NCBI GenBank assembly: GCA_013368315.1
Contig: JAACJM010000151.1
Coordinates: 124,001 to 188,000, forward strand
Origin: Tetrapyrgos nigripes
Taxonomy: Eukaryota > Basidiomycota > Agaricomycetes > Agaricales > Campanellaceae
DNA length: 64,000 nt
Reading direction: 5' to 3'
The notes beneath the pieces are model-generated. The model did not search any database and had not been told where the DNA came from. It worked only from the letters and a program-made list of their open reading frames with translations. The position numbers were made by a program, and so were the translations under genes. Shown here piece after piece: positions 1 to 11,495 of this stretch. Position 1 is the first letter of the stretch; every line of letters starts with the position of its first letter.

Positions 1-828
1 CCTCATCCACATCAGCCAGGACCTACTGCGCATAATGTAGCAGCTTTACACCAGTGGATGCGTGCTCATCCAGGGGTGACCCCTGCACAGGTGCAACATT
101 TGGTTCAGGCACATGCACAGGCGCAGAGAGGTCAAGCTCAATCGCCTGTCAATGCTGGTAGTGCTGAGGGACAAGGACAAAATCAACCTCAGCAGCCTCA
201 GCCTGGACAAGCAACGGGCCAAGGCCAAGGTCAAGGGCAGCCTCAGGCTCAGCCAGGACAAGGACAACCACACGGTACCCCTCATCAGCGACACGCGGCA
301 CCCCAAGGTCAACCACATCAACTCACACAAGCCCAACAACTCCAGTTGATGGCTAGGCGAGCTCAAGCTCAGGCTCAGGCACAGGCAGCACAGGCACAAG
401 CTGCGAGGATGGGGAATGGGACGCCTCAGCCTGGACATGGTCAAGGAGGAGGACCTCAGCCTATCGCGCCTGCTGGATCTCAAGGCGGACCGGGACAAGG
501 TCAACCGCAGAGACAATTCCCGATGCATTATTATCAGGCTGCTGGCTATATGCAGAATTTGCAACAAGGAGGAGGTGGGACAGGTCATGTTGGTATGAAT
601 GGGAACGGTGTCAATGCGAATGGGGTGAATATGAGTGGTAGTGGTGGTGGTGGTGGTGGTGGTGTTGGTGGTAATGGAATGCAAGGGATGAATGTGAATG
701 GGATGCAAGGAATGCAAGGCATGCAGAATAGGTTACCACAGGCCTATTGGAATGCGATGGCGAGTAGGGGTATGATGGGTATGGGTATGCAAGGACAACA
801 GGGTCACGGTGGACAAGGACAAGGACAA

Positions 829-869
<41 letters not shown>

Positions 870-984
870 ACAAGGAGGCCATGGGCAACATCAGATGCAG
901 TTGATGAATGGGATGCAGTTGACGGTACAGCAGCAGCAAATGATGCTGATGGCTCAGGCTCAGGCTCGGAAGAATCAGACTTGA
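1..984 (+). CDS. Gln/Gly-rich protein, C-terminal part (5' end outside window)
   Basis: The frame is open from base 1 to a TGA ending at 984, so this is the C-terminal ~327 residues of a longer protein; an internal Met at 58 is not a convincing start. Composition is extreme: Gln, Gly, Ala, His and Met, with AQAQ and GQ runs, a poly-Gly stretch near 640-665 and Met-rich 'MQGMQ' repeats. The tail ends in LTVQQQQMMLMAQAQARK. No catalytic domain is visible. Such low-complexity Q-rich C-termini are typical of fungal transcription co-regulators and chromatin-complex subunits (a NuA4 Eaf1/Vid21-like tail is one possibility), but I cannot assign a family from this part alone. No intron is needed in the visible part. 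Confidence 0.7.
811..870 (+). repeat. Coding hexanucleotide microsatellite (GGACAR)10
   Basis: Ten perfect tandem copies of GGACAA/GGACAG lie in frame in the Q-rich gene and encode ten Gly-Gln dipeptides. Unit length is a multiple of three, so copy-number change would alter protein length without a frameshift. Confidence 0.9.
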
Positions 985-1472
985 TGATGACGTCGATTGG
1001 ATGCGAGTGTGAGTACGAGTGGTTGGGTTTGGATTATTGGAGGTGCACGGTTGTTGGATTCGTCGTAGCTTTGTCGTATCGTTGTCGTGCTAAGCGTTGT
1101 ATGTATTTTATTATCTGTAATTTAGAGCTGTCTTCTGGGTTGTTTTCTGTGATTCACCGCTGCTATATTACTCTTACTTGAGCTCGTACATACATTTTGT
1201 AAACTGTACTTAATCGGAATCTTATATATAGATGATTTGGATGATGCATGGTGGTGGTCGCTTTGAAAGTGAAGGGGGTTAGGACGAGTCGCCCTTGGCA
1301 AAAATCGAATTTCCCACTACGCCTGACAACTTTGTGCGAGAAGCGCTAGTCTCCCCTAGGTTGACTCAACGGCTCACAAGCTCGCTTACTAGTAGAGTGC
1401 GAGACTAGCTTGCAGACTGGACGTGTCGATACCCACGGGTCACGATCCACTCTTCATCTTCCACCACCACTC
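985..1472. other. Intergenic, no gene seen
   Basis: This holds the 3' flank of the Q-rich gene and the upstream region of the F-box locus. No protein-like frame, RNA gene or repeat was recognised. Confidence 0.5.
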
Positions 1473-3071
1473 TCTGGCAGTTTGCACTTTCTATTCGAAG
1501 TCACTGAACTCCTTCAAGCAGTCCTTGAGAACCTAGACAGGTCTGATCAGGTCGAATGCGCCATCGTTTGTCGTTCATGATCCGAGGTCGCGCTGGACAT
1601 CATCTGGTTTGAAGTAGAAGGGTTATGGGTCTTGGCCAGTCTACTTGCTCCCATCAAAAAAAATGACGGCTATGTTTATGTATGGACGCCTTCTGGTTAA
1701 ATGTGTTATCACTGACTGTTGTGGTAGACTTTCGAGTCTCCTCCCGACGAGAAATCTTGGTCGCGTTTTCTTTCGGTCTATAGCAGCCGCATTCGAATTT
1801 TTCGCTACTGTAGCCGTGGCTTTGTGTCAACTATGGATGCACGCTCGATCCTTCAGGATATTCACTCTACTCGACCCTCTTCGGTGTCAATCCTGCCCAA
1901 GCTGCGGGCCTTGCAATGGTGCACCATTCCCGAGGATTTGAAATATTCTACCATCTTCATGCACGGAATCGTACAAGATTTTTACCTCATCGTCGCTCGC
2001 GAAGTCAGACGGGATTTCCTGGGTAAACCCGAAGTCACTCAGGTATTATACATGGCCGAAACCATTCGCTCTTGCATGCCATTCCTGACCGTGTTGAACA
2101 TGGAAATGCACCCTAGCCAAGCGCACCTCGAACCGCTCGTCGCACTTTTGGACAGCCTTCCATGCCTTGTTAAGGTCCACATGCCAGCTTTCGATGACAT
2201 CTTCAGAATTTTGTCGTCTACCCATGCTTCCAAACTCCAATATCTGCACCTGTCCACCAACGCGTACGACGACAAGAAAAACCTAATCGCCGTTCGACAA
2301 TCTGGTGGTCCGTTTGCGGATGACGTTGTTCCCACTTCTCTGCAGGAATTTTCCATCCAGGTCGAAAACTGTAGCGCCATTTTGTCATTCTTCCAAAACC
2401 ACACCCAGAAGCACTTGAAAACCCTCTACATTACCTTTAGTCGTCCTGAAGAACCAACGTCGATTCGTGACCTGTTCCAAGCTATCTCTACTTCTTGCCC
2501 GGCGCTCAGCTCCATCTCCATTAGTTATTATGGTTTTGAATTACCAGCTCCTCACGATAGCAACCCTACTTTTGACGACCTTCAAAGCATGTTGCAGTGT
2601 CGTGACATCGTCAAATTCTTTTTTCTGAACAGGAGTCCTACCCATTTGAAGGATTCTGACCTGGAGAAAATGGCTTTAGCATGGCCTAATTTGCAGACAC
2701 TTGCCGTAAGGTACACATCCGAGGGCGACTGCACTCAGACGGAGAAACCTACTTTCTTGGGACTTTTCCATTTAACACAGCACTGTCCAGACCTCTTGGA
2801 TGTCACCCTCCTCCTCAATACGAAAATCTCTGATACACCATCGTTTCCATCCACGACCCCTCGTCAAGCTAGAAAGCTCAGGTCACTGTATGTCGGTCCC
2901 TCGAGTCTTGACCCAGAAGACGTCCCGAAGCTAGCCGTTTTATTGGGTCAACTATGCCCTCCTTTGTGTCAACTGGATTGGTCTCACTGGATGATGAATA
3001 CGTCGACGGCCGTCTTCTGGGAGATCGTCAGGCGACTGGCATTCCCTCAAGCTCAGCCTTGCAAGAGGTAA
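1473..3071 (+). pseudogene. F-box/LRR-type protein gene, disrupted
   Basis: An F-box-like start is readable from ~1485 (FEVTELLQAVLENLD, then VECAIVCRS), continuing as SEVALDIIWFEVEGLWVLAS. A TGA at 1578-1580 falls where the family normally has Trp (CRSW). After a consensus 48-nt intron (1680-1727, GTATGG..CTGAC..TAG) the same frame stays open to 3071, giving a ~450-residue region of leucine-rich repeats with LRR-like strands (LPKLRALQW, LQYLHLS, WPNLQTLAV, CPDLLDVTLL). Upstream, the frame is open back to a stop at 1362-1364 but contains no ATG. This architecture is common in Agaricomycetes, where F-box proteins recruit substrates to SCF ubiquitin ligases. Loss of start plus a nonsense codon in the F-box suggests a pseudogene, although the LRR part alone (ATG at 1824, 415 aa) could still be translated. 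Confidence 0.65.
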
Positions 3072-3439
3072 CTGAGTCAGAGGAAGGGATTATTAGTTGG
3101 CTGCACACGAATTGGCAATTTTTCATGCTTTGAGCCCCAAGCTTGCACAGATCCTTGGACAACCGATCGTTGGGATAGTTGATCGCTCATTTGCCGCGAT
3201 AAGTTGGCGTTGGTGCTAGATTACACTGGGGATCTGAGCGAGTCTTGTGCAACTGTTTTCTCTCGCTTTTATTTTATTTTATTTGTCCATCTTGCGCGAT
3301 TCCTGTCATTACCGCTTATAGGGAGATATGAGGTGGCTATTGTATGATGTTCGTAGCTATTCGCATCAAAGTCCCAATCAAGTCCTTGTTTGATACCGCG
3401 TAGGGGAGACGTTCAGGGCAAGGATATCAATCTCTTCCT

Positions 3440-3840
3440 TTTCCGCTGTTCTCAGTTCGGGATCCTGCTTGAACCTCACTGCGCTCACGGCCACCATTCG
3501 CCATCATCCACTTCCGGTCAGTTTGTCTGATAGGGGCATGGATGAACTCGCACTGGCCGAACCTACAGGAGCTTCAGCTGTCTCATTCTCCAAAGTTATG
3601 GACACTGTCTGTTCCGGTTGGCCCGATAACATACCCAGCATGCTCGCTCTCTTCCATTCGACCGTGCGCCATTGGCTCCAACTCCAAAAGGTTTACCTTT
3701 TTTGTGGACACTCGCCTCGCCTCAACATCTTCATTATTTGCGTCACCCTTCTCTCTGAGCCCCGGAAGTGAGACCCAGAAATTGACGACACCAACCTCAA
3801 TGATCAATCAGGCTGAAGTCCGAGGGGAAGTCTGACAAAC
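3440..3840 (+). pseudogene. Relic of a second F-box/LRR gene, several frameshifts
   Basis: Fragments resembling the LRR end of the neighbouring family can be read only by switching frames: DRGMDELALA, then WPNLQELQLSHSPKLWTL and PITYP, then SMLALFHSTVRHWLQLQKVYLF, then FVDTRLASTSSLFA. The pattern 'LALAWPNLQ..L.LS' also occurs in the upstream gene (MALAWPNLQTLAV at ~2670-2700), which supports shared ancestry. At least three frame changes occur within 250 bp, so this is a decayed copy or the broken 3' continuation of the adjacent locus. Confidence 0.55.
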
Positions 3841-4460
3841 TCTCATGGTATTTCAAGTTCTACCTACATGGATGGGCCTGAGGTCGTCTCTGCTGGGAGC
3901 GCTAGTTAAGCGTGTGGGTGTACTGAATGCTGAATGCTGGAAGGATGGCTTGGACTGCGCACTGAACATGCCGTCGTGTACGCCATACAACTATGTATGA
4001 CTTGACGAATGATTCGGACTCGCACCTACAGGTACGCGTAAAGCTGTGGTATTTGTGTGGCACAATAGCTATATTGGTATCATGGTCCATTTGATTCATG
4101 TCAGTGAAGCCCTTGTACTTATATCTGGCGGTGTCGCCTCGAGGCAGGACCATGGGAATTGACTTTGGAAAATGTGCCAAAAAAGGAAATTGGCACGCTC
4201 ACGAGAAGGGTTTGTTTACGGGTATTGACGCGTACGCGCTTTAACTTGAACCATTGTGCTACAAAATGAGGTTGTTCATTGTTTCCAAATTCTCTCCCTT
4301 ACCCATATATATACCACCCTCGCTTCCTGCTATCCCCTACATCCAACGCGACGACTCTTGTTTTGAACCACTACCTCCATCACATCCGCTACATCCACTA
4401 CACTTCCTATTCCTACTATCTCAGCACTCTCACACGTTCAACAACAGTCCTCCAGACATC
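3841..4460. other. Intergenic / FunK1 upstream region
   Basis: No gene is seen. The last ~140 bp before 4461 are pyrimidine-rich (CT tracts such as cacatccgctacatcc), as is common just upstream of strongly used fungal start sites. Confidence 0.45.
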
Positions 4461-7082
4461 ATGCGCGCAGCTTCTTTTGCTGGCGTCGTACCGCGTACGC
4501 CTCCACGGAGCTCCCCTCATGCCCAGACACAAGTCATGTCCACTCCCCTGGCTCGAGGATCTTCTTCTCAAGTGGACCTTGCAGACAACCACAAAGTAGC
4601 TGACATTAACACTTACCTTGAGGAAGATATTAAGGATCGTGTTTACCTTGACTTGGAAGTCTTCCTTAAGCTCGTTCTCGACTTTGGAGACGCCGAACGC
4701 AAGAAGAAGGAAACCAAGATCAACAATGTCATGAAGAATGAAAATTTCGAAAGGGTGTGGAACTATTACCGCGGTCTATGTGGCCTCGGGTCCACCACTG
4801 AGAAGGGGCTTTATGAACCCTTGCTCAAAGTCATCGAGACTGCGATGAAACGTCTTTTCCCAAACCAGCAGCCGTTCACACACTTCAACGAGGGCGACAA
4901 GTTTATCCTTGGTTCTTACGCTCGTCGCAAACCTGACTTGCCCGCGTTGCGACCCATATTCGGACTTGATTGTCAAACTGCGGAGGATAAGCTTACTAAA
5001 GTCCACTGGCCAATGGTGGAACCATTTGGTGAACTCAAACTGACACCGAAGCAAGGTGGCAAGCGCACGGGCTTTGCACTGGATTGGGCTGATGCAACAC
5101 CTGGTGGTGAGTGGTCCTTGTTTTTCCCGTCATGGCAGCAGCTCACAGTCTGCGTAGAAACACCTCAAGCTGTGACTGCGCCTGCGACCCAGAACAGATA
5201 TAATCTGCGGCCTCGGTCTGCATCAGGTACGGGTCTGTCTTATTTTACGATGAGTCGATCATCATGACTGATATATCTGCTAGGCGGCTCTCTTCCCAAC
5301 GCTTTTCCGACACAGTCCCACACACGATCCCTCCATCCCATCCCAGAAACGTCGACCCACGCTGAATCCAAGAACGAAGAAGTAGAGGCAGGGAAAAAGA
5401 ACAAGAAGAAAGGAAACAAGGGTACTAAGCAGAAGAAGAAGACTCTAGGCGACGAAATGGAACCCGAAGAGGAGAACCTGCTGACCAAACCCTCCGACAG
5501 GAGACTTCATACGCTACTCCAATGCGCTGGGTACGGTCTGGAATCATTATCCTCTGGGCTTCTCAGGACGCACACTGTGGGGTTCGTCATGGATGGTACC
5601 TTCTTCCAGCTCTGTTATTACGACAGATCGAAGGTCGTCCTCTCCAAACCCGTCGATCTCTCGGAACCGAATTCCATGTTCTTATTCCTGGCCACCCTGT
5701 ATCAGTTAGGCTCTTTATCCGACGAGAAGCAGGGTATTTTCCCCAGCAAGGGCGATGGCAAATCACTCCCAACCCTGGAACCCAGTGTCAACGAAAGGTA
5801 TACCAGGAGAGAGGGGGGAAACTACACGTCGGGCCCTATCACTGGCGACTCCTTGGTTTTCCCAGGCGGCAACGCCTTCAGTGGATGCAAGATAACGGTG
5901 GGGAAGGAAGTTTTTCATTTGGGAGAGCTGGTGCATCGTGCTCACGCAATTATTGGACGCGGGACGACTGTCGTGCGAGTCAAATGGAACGACAAGGACG
6001 CCATCATGAAGCTTAGTTTTTGTGGTGCGGAGCGCACTCCGGAGGAGGAGCTCGTCAAGTCAGCGCGCGCTAAAGCCACGGAGGAGGGTCACGATTGGGC
6101 ATTGAACCATCTACCTAATATCCTCTATTCAGCGGAATACAATCTCGCCGGCCTCGCCGAAGACCGACTAGCCACATACTTTGAACAACAGCGCATCTCT
6201 TATGAGCGGCGTGTATTACGCATCACAGTTCAGGAGGTTTTGACGCCCATCACCGACGCCGTCCTCGAGCCCAAAGACTACGCGCAGATCTTTTTCGACG
6301 TCTTGCAGATCCATCGATGGCTCGTAGACCACGCCAAGATCCTCCATCGTGACATCAGTATGGCCAACATCATGTTTCGTGAGAAGGATGGGAAGATTTA
6401 CGGTATTCTGAACGATTTCGATCTGTCTTCTCGTTTGCCTCCCGAGAGCAAAGCCTCTTCCAGGCAGAGAACGGGAACGAAGCCGTACATGTCTCACGAT
6501 CTTCTCAATCCGAGCTGGGTGCACGGGCACAGATATCGTCACGACCTGGAGTCTTTGTTCTATGTCATCCTTATCTTCTGCTCTGATTACGGTGCCAAGG
6601 GGGAGGAAGACAAGCTGGTGAAGGTGACGGAGCCACACTTCCAGAAGTGGTTCACTGGGAGTTTTGAAGATGTTCGTACCGGCAAGATTTCCTGGCTACT
6701 GGAAGACAAGCCGCTCATTCAGGTCACGGAGTTCTTCCGTGAGTTTGGTGTATTCTATCTCACCAAATTGAGGGACTTGGTGATCGAGGGACATCAAGCG
6801 AAAAACGTTTATAGGAGCGCTTGGCACAAATATAAGAATTCGGAGAAGGGACACAAGGAATATGGATATCCTTTCACGCAGGTTTTCACTGAGACATTCG
6901 AGTGGGAGACGTTGAATGATACGGTCACGTATGAGAAATTTAGAGACGTTATGAAGAGCTTTCCCGTTCGAACCTCGTCTGGCAAGTGGGAACCGTTCCA
7001 GCTGACAATGCACTACGAAAACCCTCTACCCCTCAATTCTTCGGACTTTGGTCCTCCACCCGATAACGATACCTTAGTTTGA
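4461..7082 (+). CDS. FunK1-type fungal protein kinase
   Basis: Exon 1 runs from ATG 4461 to 5226, intron 5227-5283 (GTACGG..CTGAT..TAG), and exon 2 5284-7082. The protein is ~854 aa, or ~837 aa if a second consensus intron at 5107-5157 (GTGAGT..CTCAC..CGTAG, 51 nt and frame-neutral) is spliced. The N-terminal half has the family's helical region (KVADINTYLEEDIKDRVYLD). A Lys/Glu-rich linker follows (~5370-5470), then a divergent kinase core: ATP-site region near GRGTTVVRVKW with Lys in DAIMKLSF, catalytic HRDISMANIMF, DFDLSS in the DFG position, GTKPYMSHDLL as activation segment/P+1 loop, and RHDLESLFYVI. FunK1 kinases are expanded in multicellular basidiomycetes, with poorly known substrates. 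All catalytic elements appear present and the gene looks intact. The upstream ATG at 4254 is less likely because the sequence between reads like a 5' leader. Confidence 0.9.
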
Positions 7083-7691
7083 AGTCTCTAATTAGATGTC
7101 CGATTCGCTTTGTTTGCTTTGAAACACAATCTTGTATAACACCGTATCCTGCTCTGGCTTTGCTCTCCTATTTTGGACATTTTCATCTATGTTGAGTATA
7201 GCACCTTGTAATATAGAGTACACCTTTGATATACCTTTCTTTTGACCGACGAGATGCCCTGGCTAAGAGCTGGGAGTTCTAAGAGGGTCTGCAAAGTTAG
7301 ACAACAGCGCATATAAGTCATATTAAGCATAGTAAGATACAACTTGGGTATGATGAAGTTCAGGAAAACAACTTGTTTCCGTTCGGTCGGCTACTAGTAC
7401 AGCTGGAAGGTTTAGCTAGGCTGTTCATAGACTGGGGACATTCGTTTTTACTGAGAACCTCTGCCAGTGGTCACCGTCACGATGTATGTAGTTACTGTGT
7501 ATCGATATCCTTTACGCATCGCACTTCGCAATGGTTTTGGGACAGTCTAATTCTGTTCTCTGGTCAACATTTGTCGATGATTCCAAAGTTGCTTTCGGGC
7601 TGCGCCTCTTCAAGTTCCCGTTTACATGATTGTGTTCCCGCTACGCACATCCGTTATATATGGTACATATACTACAACAAGTCTAATACCA
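7083..7691. other. Convergent intergenic region
   Basis: This lies between the 3' ends of the FunK1 gene (+) and P450-1 (-). No coding or RNA signal was recognised. Confidence 0.5.
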
Positions 7692-10203
7692 CTACTCGAC
7701 GTGGCTAATAAACATTGGCATCTGAGAGCGACGATTATCTTCGCCTTTGACAGTAGGGGACAATATGTCATTTAAAACCCACACGATTTCCTTCTTAGAG
7801 GGTTCAAATTTGAACTTGGCTACAATCAGTGCAAGGACCGCCTCTGCAAAGAAAATAGGTCAATCATCTATAAGCCAAAGAGAGGGACTCGACGCACTCA
7901 TTTCCAGTTGGGAGAACTTGAAACCACTGAAAGAGGTACATTCATTACCAGACGCTGAAGTATTTGAAGTAACTTACATGCAAGATCTTCCTCCAGCATT
8001 AAAAGTCATCCTATGATCGCAGGAGCCTCAGTACAATAACTCAAGATAAATAAACCAAAACGCACAAGTGAGAATAAACCCCCGGGATATGTGCATCAAT
8101 GACCTCTTTTGGCAATGGCGATAGCCATCTCTCAGGTTTCCATTCAAGTGCGTCAGGTCCCCAAATTGCAGCATGACGGTTGGAGCTGAGGATGGAAACG
8201 AGGACTTTGGTATTCTGAGGAACGTGTATCTCGGATATGGTCGTCCCATCGACACCTTTGATAGGGGCTGATAATGGAAGGACAGTATCCTGCGTTGCAC
8301 TATAAACCGGGACGCCTTGGATTGAGATATCATCAGACGACAATAGCGGATTTTGGACTTACTGTCGAAGAACAGAAGGGACAGGAGAGAAACTAGAAGA
8401 CGAGCTCAATACGTCAGCTAAGAAACATGAAGATGAAAGTCTTACAGTCGTAAAGTTTCCCTGCAGACGGCGTCCAGGTAAGGTAACGAGACCAGCTGGT
8501 CATAAGGAATGTCTACATAGTCTTGTTGGGCTTCAAGTAGTTCTTCACGTAGTTTGTCCTGGACTTCGGGATGCATCGCTAAAAGGTGGATTGTCCGAGC
8601 GAGTGCACTTGAAGTAGTATCCATCGCAGCGAACATCAATAAGGACATCTGCCCCAAAACTTCGTCCTCTTCAAGTCTGTCTTCCTCATTCGCTTCCAGG
8701 TTCAATTTTACTGTCAAGCAATCCGTCAATGTCTAGTTAACCGGCAGTGAAATAAGACACACTCAGAATACTCATAATATCCTTCCCTTTACCAACTTGT
8801 TGAGCGACTGCTTCATCGCCTTCTCGCAAAGCTTGTAGCTTCCCTCTGTACAGCTGCTTGGAGAAATCCCAAAGGTAGTCTGATATATCTCTCAGTCGAT
8901 GTAGATCATTCAGTGGCAGCATATTCATAGTCCATCGTCGCAGTTTCGGCGTTCCCAATTTCAGGGCAATTGGCAAAAGATATCGAATTTTTTGAATGCG
9001 AGCTGCAGTCGGACTAGTCAAGGAAGTAAAAGTAAGATATAGTCGATGGTAAAGGAAAATGGGCAAAATGACCTACACAACCGCTTTCATCACTTTAGTA
9101 TATGGATGTGCATTGGCTTCGTCTACCAATGTGTCAAATGAATAACCCAAACCCGCTTGACCAATCAATTCAAAGGCAGTTCGTGAAGCCCAGGAAAGCA
9201 TCTCGACCTAGAGAAAGATACACTCTAGGTCAACATGTGCTTTTGTGGTCAAATAAAGCAAAAGCATACCTCCTGTGGCCCATTCCCATTCTGTAATTGC
9301 GAAGTCAAGCCTTGTTCTAGCTATATAGACAAAAGCATCCTTCAGACTTCAACCTGGCTTCTGTTAGGGAGAGCAAACCACCTTGTGGATGACATCATAG
9401 AATACGGGAACTGTTGAGAAACATCTAATTGGAAGTGGTCCTCGGAACAGAAGTGACCAACTCACGCATATCTCTCATATGAGCAATAGAGAAGACGGGG
9501 TTCAACGCCTTCCGTTGTTTCCGATGAGCTTCGCCTGCGTATTAACTATGAGCCAAAGGATCCGTAAACTCGAATAGCAAAGGAAGTGTAGTGACCTGTT
9601 ATTCCAGTCAACCCTTTCCCAAACATCAGACCGCTGACGCTGGTTATATGCACACACATCAGGACTTGGGAGACGGAGACGGAAATGATTGATGAGCTAC
9701 TAACGGGAAGTTCGTTCTCTCGAAAATGGCTTGGTCCTAGTACGAGCCACTGTTAATGACTGTGACATGGACAATGCATGGAATAAGATACCTTCACAAG
9801 TACATGATGCATTGCTTTGGGGTCGTATAGGTAGAGGATTTTATCCTTTTTATATGCGTGGTAAGTCTTCGAGTTGCCAGTGGAGAGCTCATACGTACCC
9901 CCATCATGCCGTCGAGACGAACTACCGGATCAACTACAGAAAGATCAACATAGAGTCTGATATATCCACCGCAAAATATCACTCACATTCCTTCAGGAGT
10001 CTCTCTTGATACTCCTCAGCTGTTGCAGGATCCAGGGCTTCCTCAAAGTTACCCTTCCACCATGACCGTGGCTCGGGTCCTGGTATATTCTGGAGGGCAA
10101 CGGCGGCCTTGGAGCTCCGTCTTCTCACATAAGTCCAGAGAACAACGGATAGAAGAACAATTGCAAGTGGTTGCAGAAAAGAGGTCAATGTCGTATTCTC
10201 CAT
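7692..10203 (-). CDS. Cytochrome P450 (P450-1), apparently intact
   Basis: A multi-exon class II fungal P450 with an N-terminal membrane anchor (LAIVLLSVVLWTYV) and proline hinge IPGPEPRSWWKG; it would sit in the ER membrane and use P450 reductase. Short exons in order read: DPVVRLDGMMG (exon 2), DKILYLYDPKAMHHVLVK, DQAIFERTNFP, SGLMFGKGLTGITG, EAHRKQRKALNPVFSIAHMRDM, FYDVIHK, LSWASRTAFELIGQAGLGY, oxygen-binding AAMDTTSSALAR, K-helix ETLR, PERW, and heme loop MTFNAGGRSCIGFKFSQLE (Cys ligand). The last exon ends KGEDNRRSQMPMFISHVE and TAG (complement 7692-7694). Each boundary has GT..AG signals and no lesion was found. It is a near-copy of P450-7 in inverted orientation, including the upstream flank. 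Substrate is unknown. Confidence 0.9.
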
Positions 10204-10970
10204 TGTTGGGGAGTTTGGGAAATGGTAAAGGTGAACTTATGATTCCCTTTAAATCTGATTCTGCCGTGCAAAGCGGCACAACCCTTGGCTTCGGTCCGTG
10301 AGGAAGAGGGTCTAGATGGATCATGGTTGGACCTATGGAATGAGGATACTAAATTGGTGCTTATACGCCAATAGGATTATTTCCTGCCGATGTCAAGTAA
10401 CACACCAGACCTCCGAAAACTGACAATACCAAATCCATAGAGAAGGCTGCGAGTGTTGGAGTGATGAGAATAATGAACCGTAGCGTCCGTGTTTCTGAGA
10501 CGTCACAAAAACCGTTGCACAGTCCGATGTCGCTTGTGTTCGGCGTTCACACTGGAGGATCCAATATAAATGAGCTCAGCATAAGATGGTAAATTCCTAT
10601 CGCGTCGTAGTACTCACAAGGATCGTGTGATTAGAAGTCAATGGCCAACCGGTCAGGTACTGAGCGCTGAGCCTGTATCGCCGCCTTCTGAAGGAGTCCA
10701 TAGCACGAGGCAAGGTAGCATTTGAAAGAACACCTTCCTCCACCAGAACGCCCCCTTTACGTCCAATTGAATGTGTTTTAGGTACTCTGGAATTCATAGA
10801 AAAACCCCAGAGCGAGAGGGGAATCAGCCGGATTATACACTGCGAGGGTAAATGATATTTATTTATTTTTTTCATTGGGAACCCGACTAACTCCCTCTGA
10901 CACATTGCGTGGCATCTGGCTTGGAATGCGAAGCAGAGTAAAATGAAATCAGGTTGCGTTGCGTGGAAGC
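7692..10970 (-). repeat. Inverted segmental duplication, left arm
   Basis: P450-1 plus ~0.75 kb of its upstream DNA matches P450-7 and its upstream DNA (about 55755-59044) in opposite orientation. Non-coding landmarks shared in the promoters include CGACGCGATAGGAATTTACC, TGGCCA..TCTAATCA and a GTCAGAGGGAGTTAG box. Arms of about 3.3 kb are separated by ~45 kb. Confidence 0.85.
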
Positions 10971-11495
10971 TGGACGGTCGGTCTGCGGTTGTCGGTCGCA
11001 AAAGACAAAAAAAAATACAGGGAAGGGAACCACTGACGTGTTTCACACGCGTCATTACGGCTTTTCGAATATTTTGTCATTGTCAACAGGGCCTTCCTAT
11101 AGTCTTCTAACTTTATGCCGAAAACAGTCTGTCCTGGATTGCATGGATCACGATAAATGCATGAGTAGATACAGATGACATGACAATGCTATTTATGCCG
11201 GATACGAAAGCAAAAACGAATGAGAAATGCAGATGTTGCTGAACAGTGAAAACAAAAACGAGAACAGAATGTAAAAAGTGCAGACATGAACGTGTACTTT
11301 GATTGAGTGTGTAGATGGTCATGAAAGCTTGAGAGGATATGAATGATAATGATGATGAGAATGAGAATGAGCATGAAGAAAGAAACAGAAACCATGCTAA
11401 ACGAATGTGTGGAGGTTGAGCAAGGGGAATTTAGAACTGCAGACAGGAAAGGATACCCCCTTCAAAGCGGTGGCAGGATGCACCAATGACACCTG
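10971..11495. other. Intergenic, purine-rich tract
   Basis: No gene is seen. A (GAATGA)-like purine-rich stretch lies at about 11340-11390 on the + strand. This is the 3' flank of the next minus-strand gene. Confidence 0.5.

Noticed and set aside
10597..11055. 152-codon minus-strand ORF upstream of P450-1
   Set aside because: The matching region upstream of P450-7 is conserved as DNA but not as an open frame, so it is duplicated promoter sequence rather than a gene.
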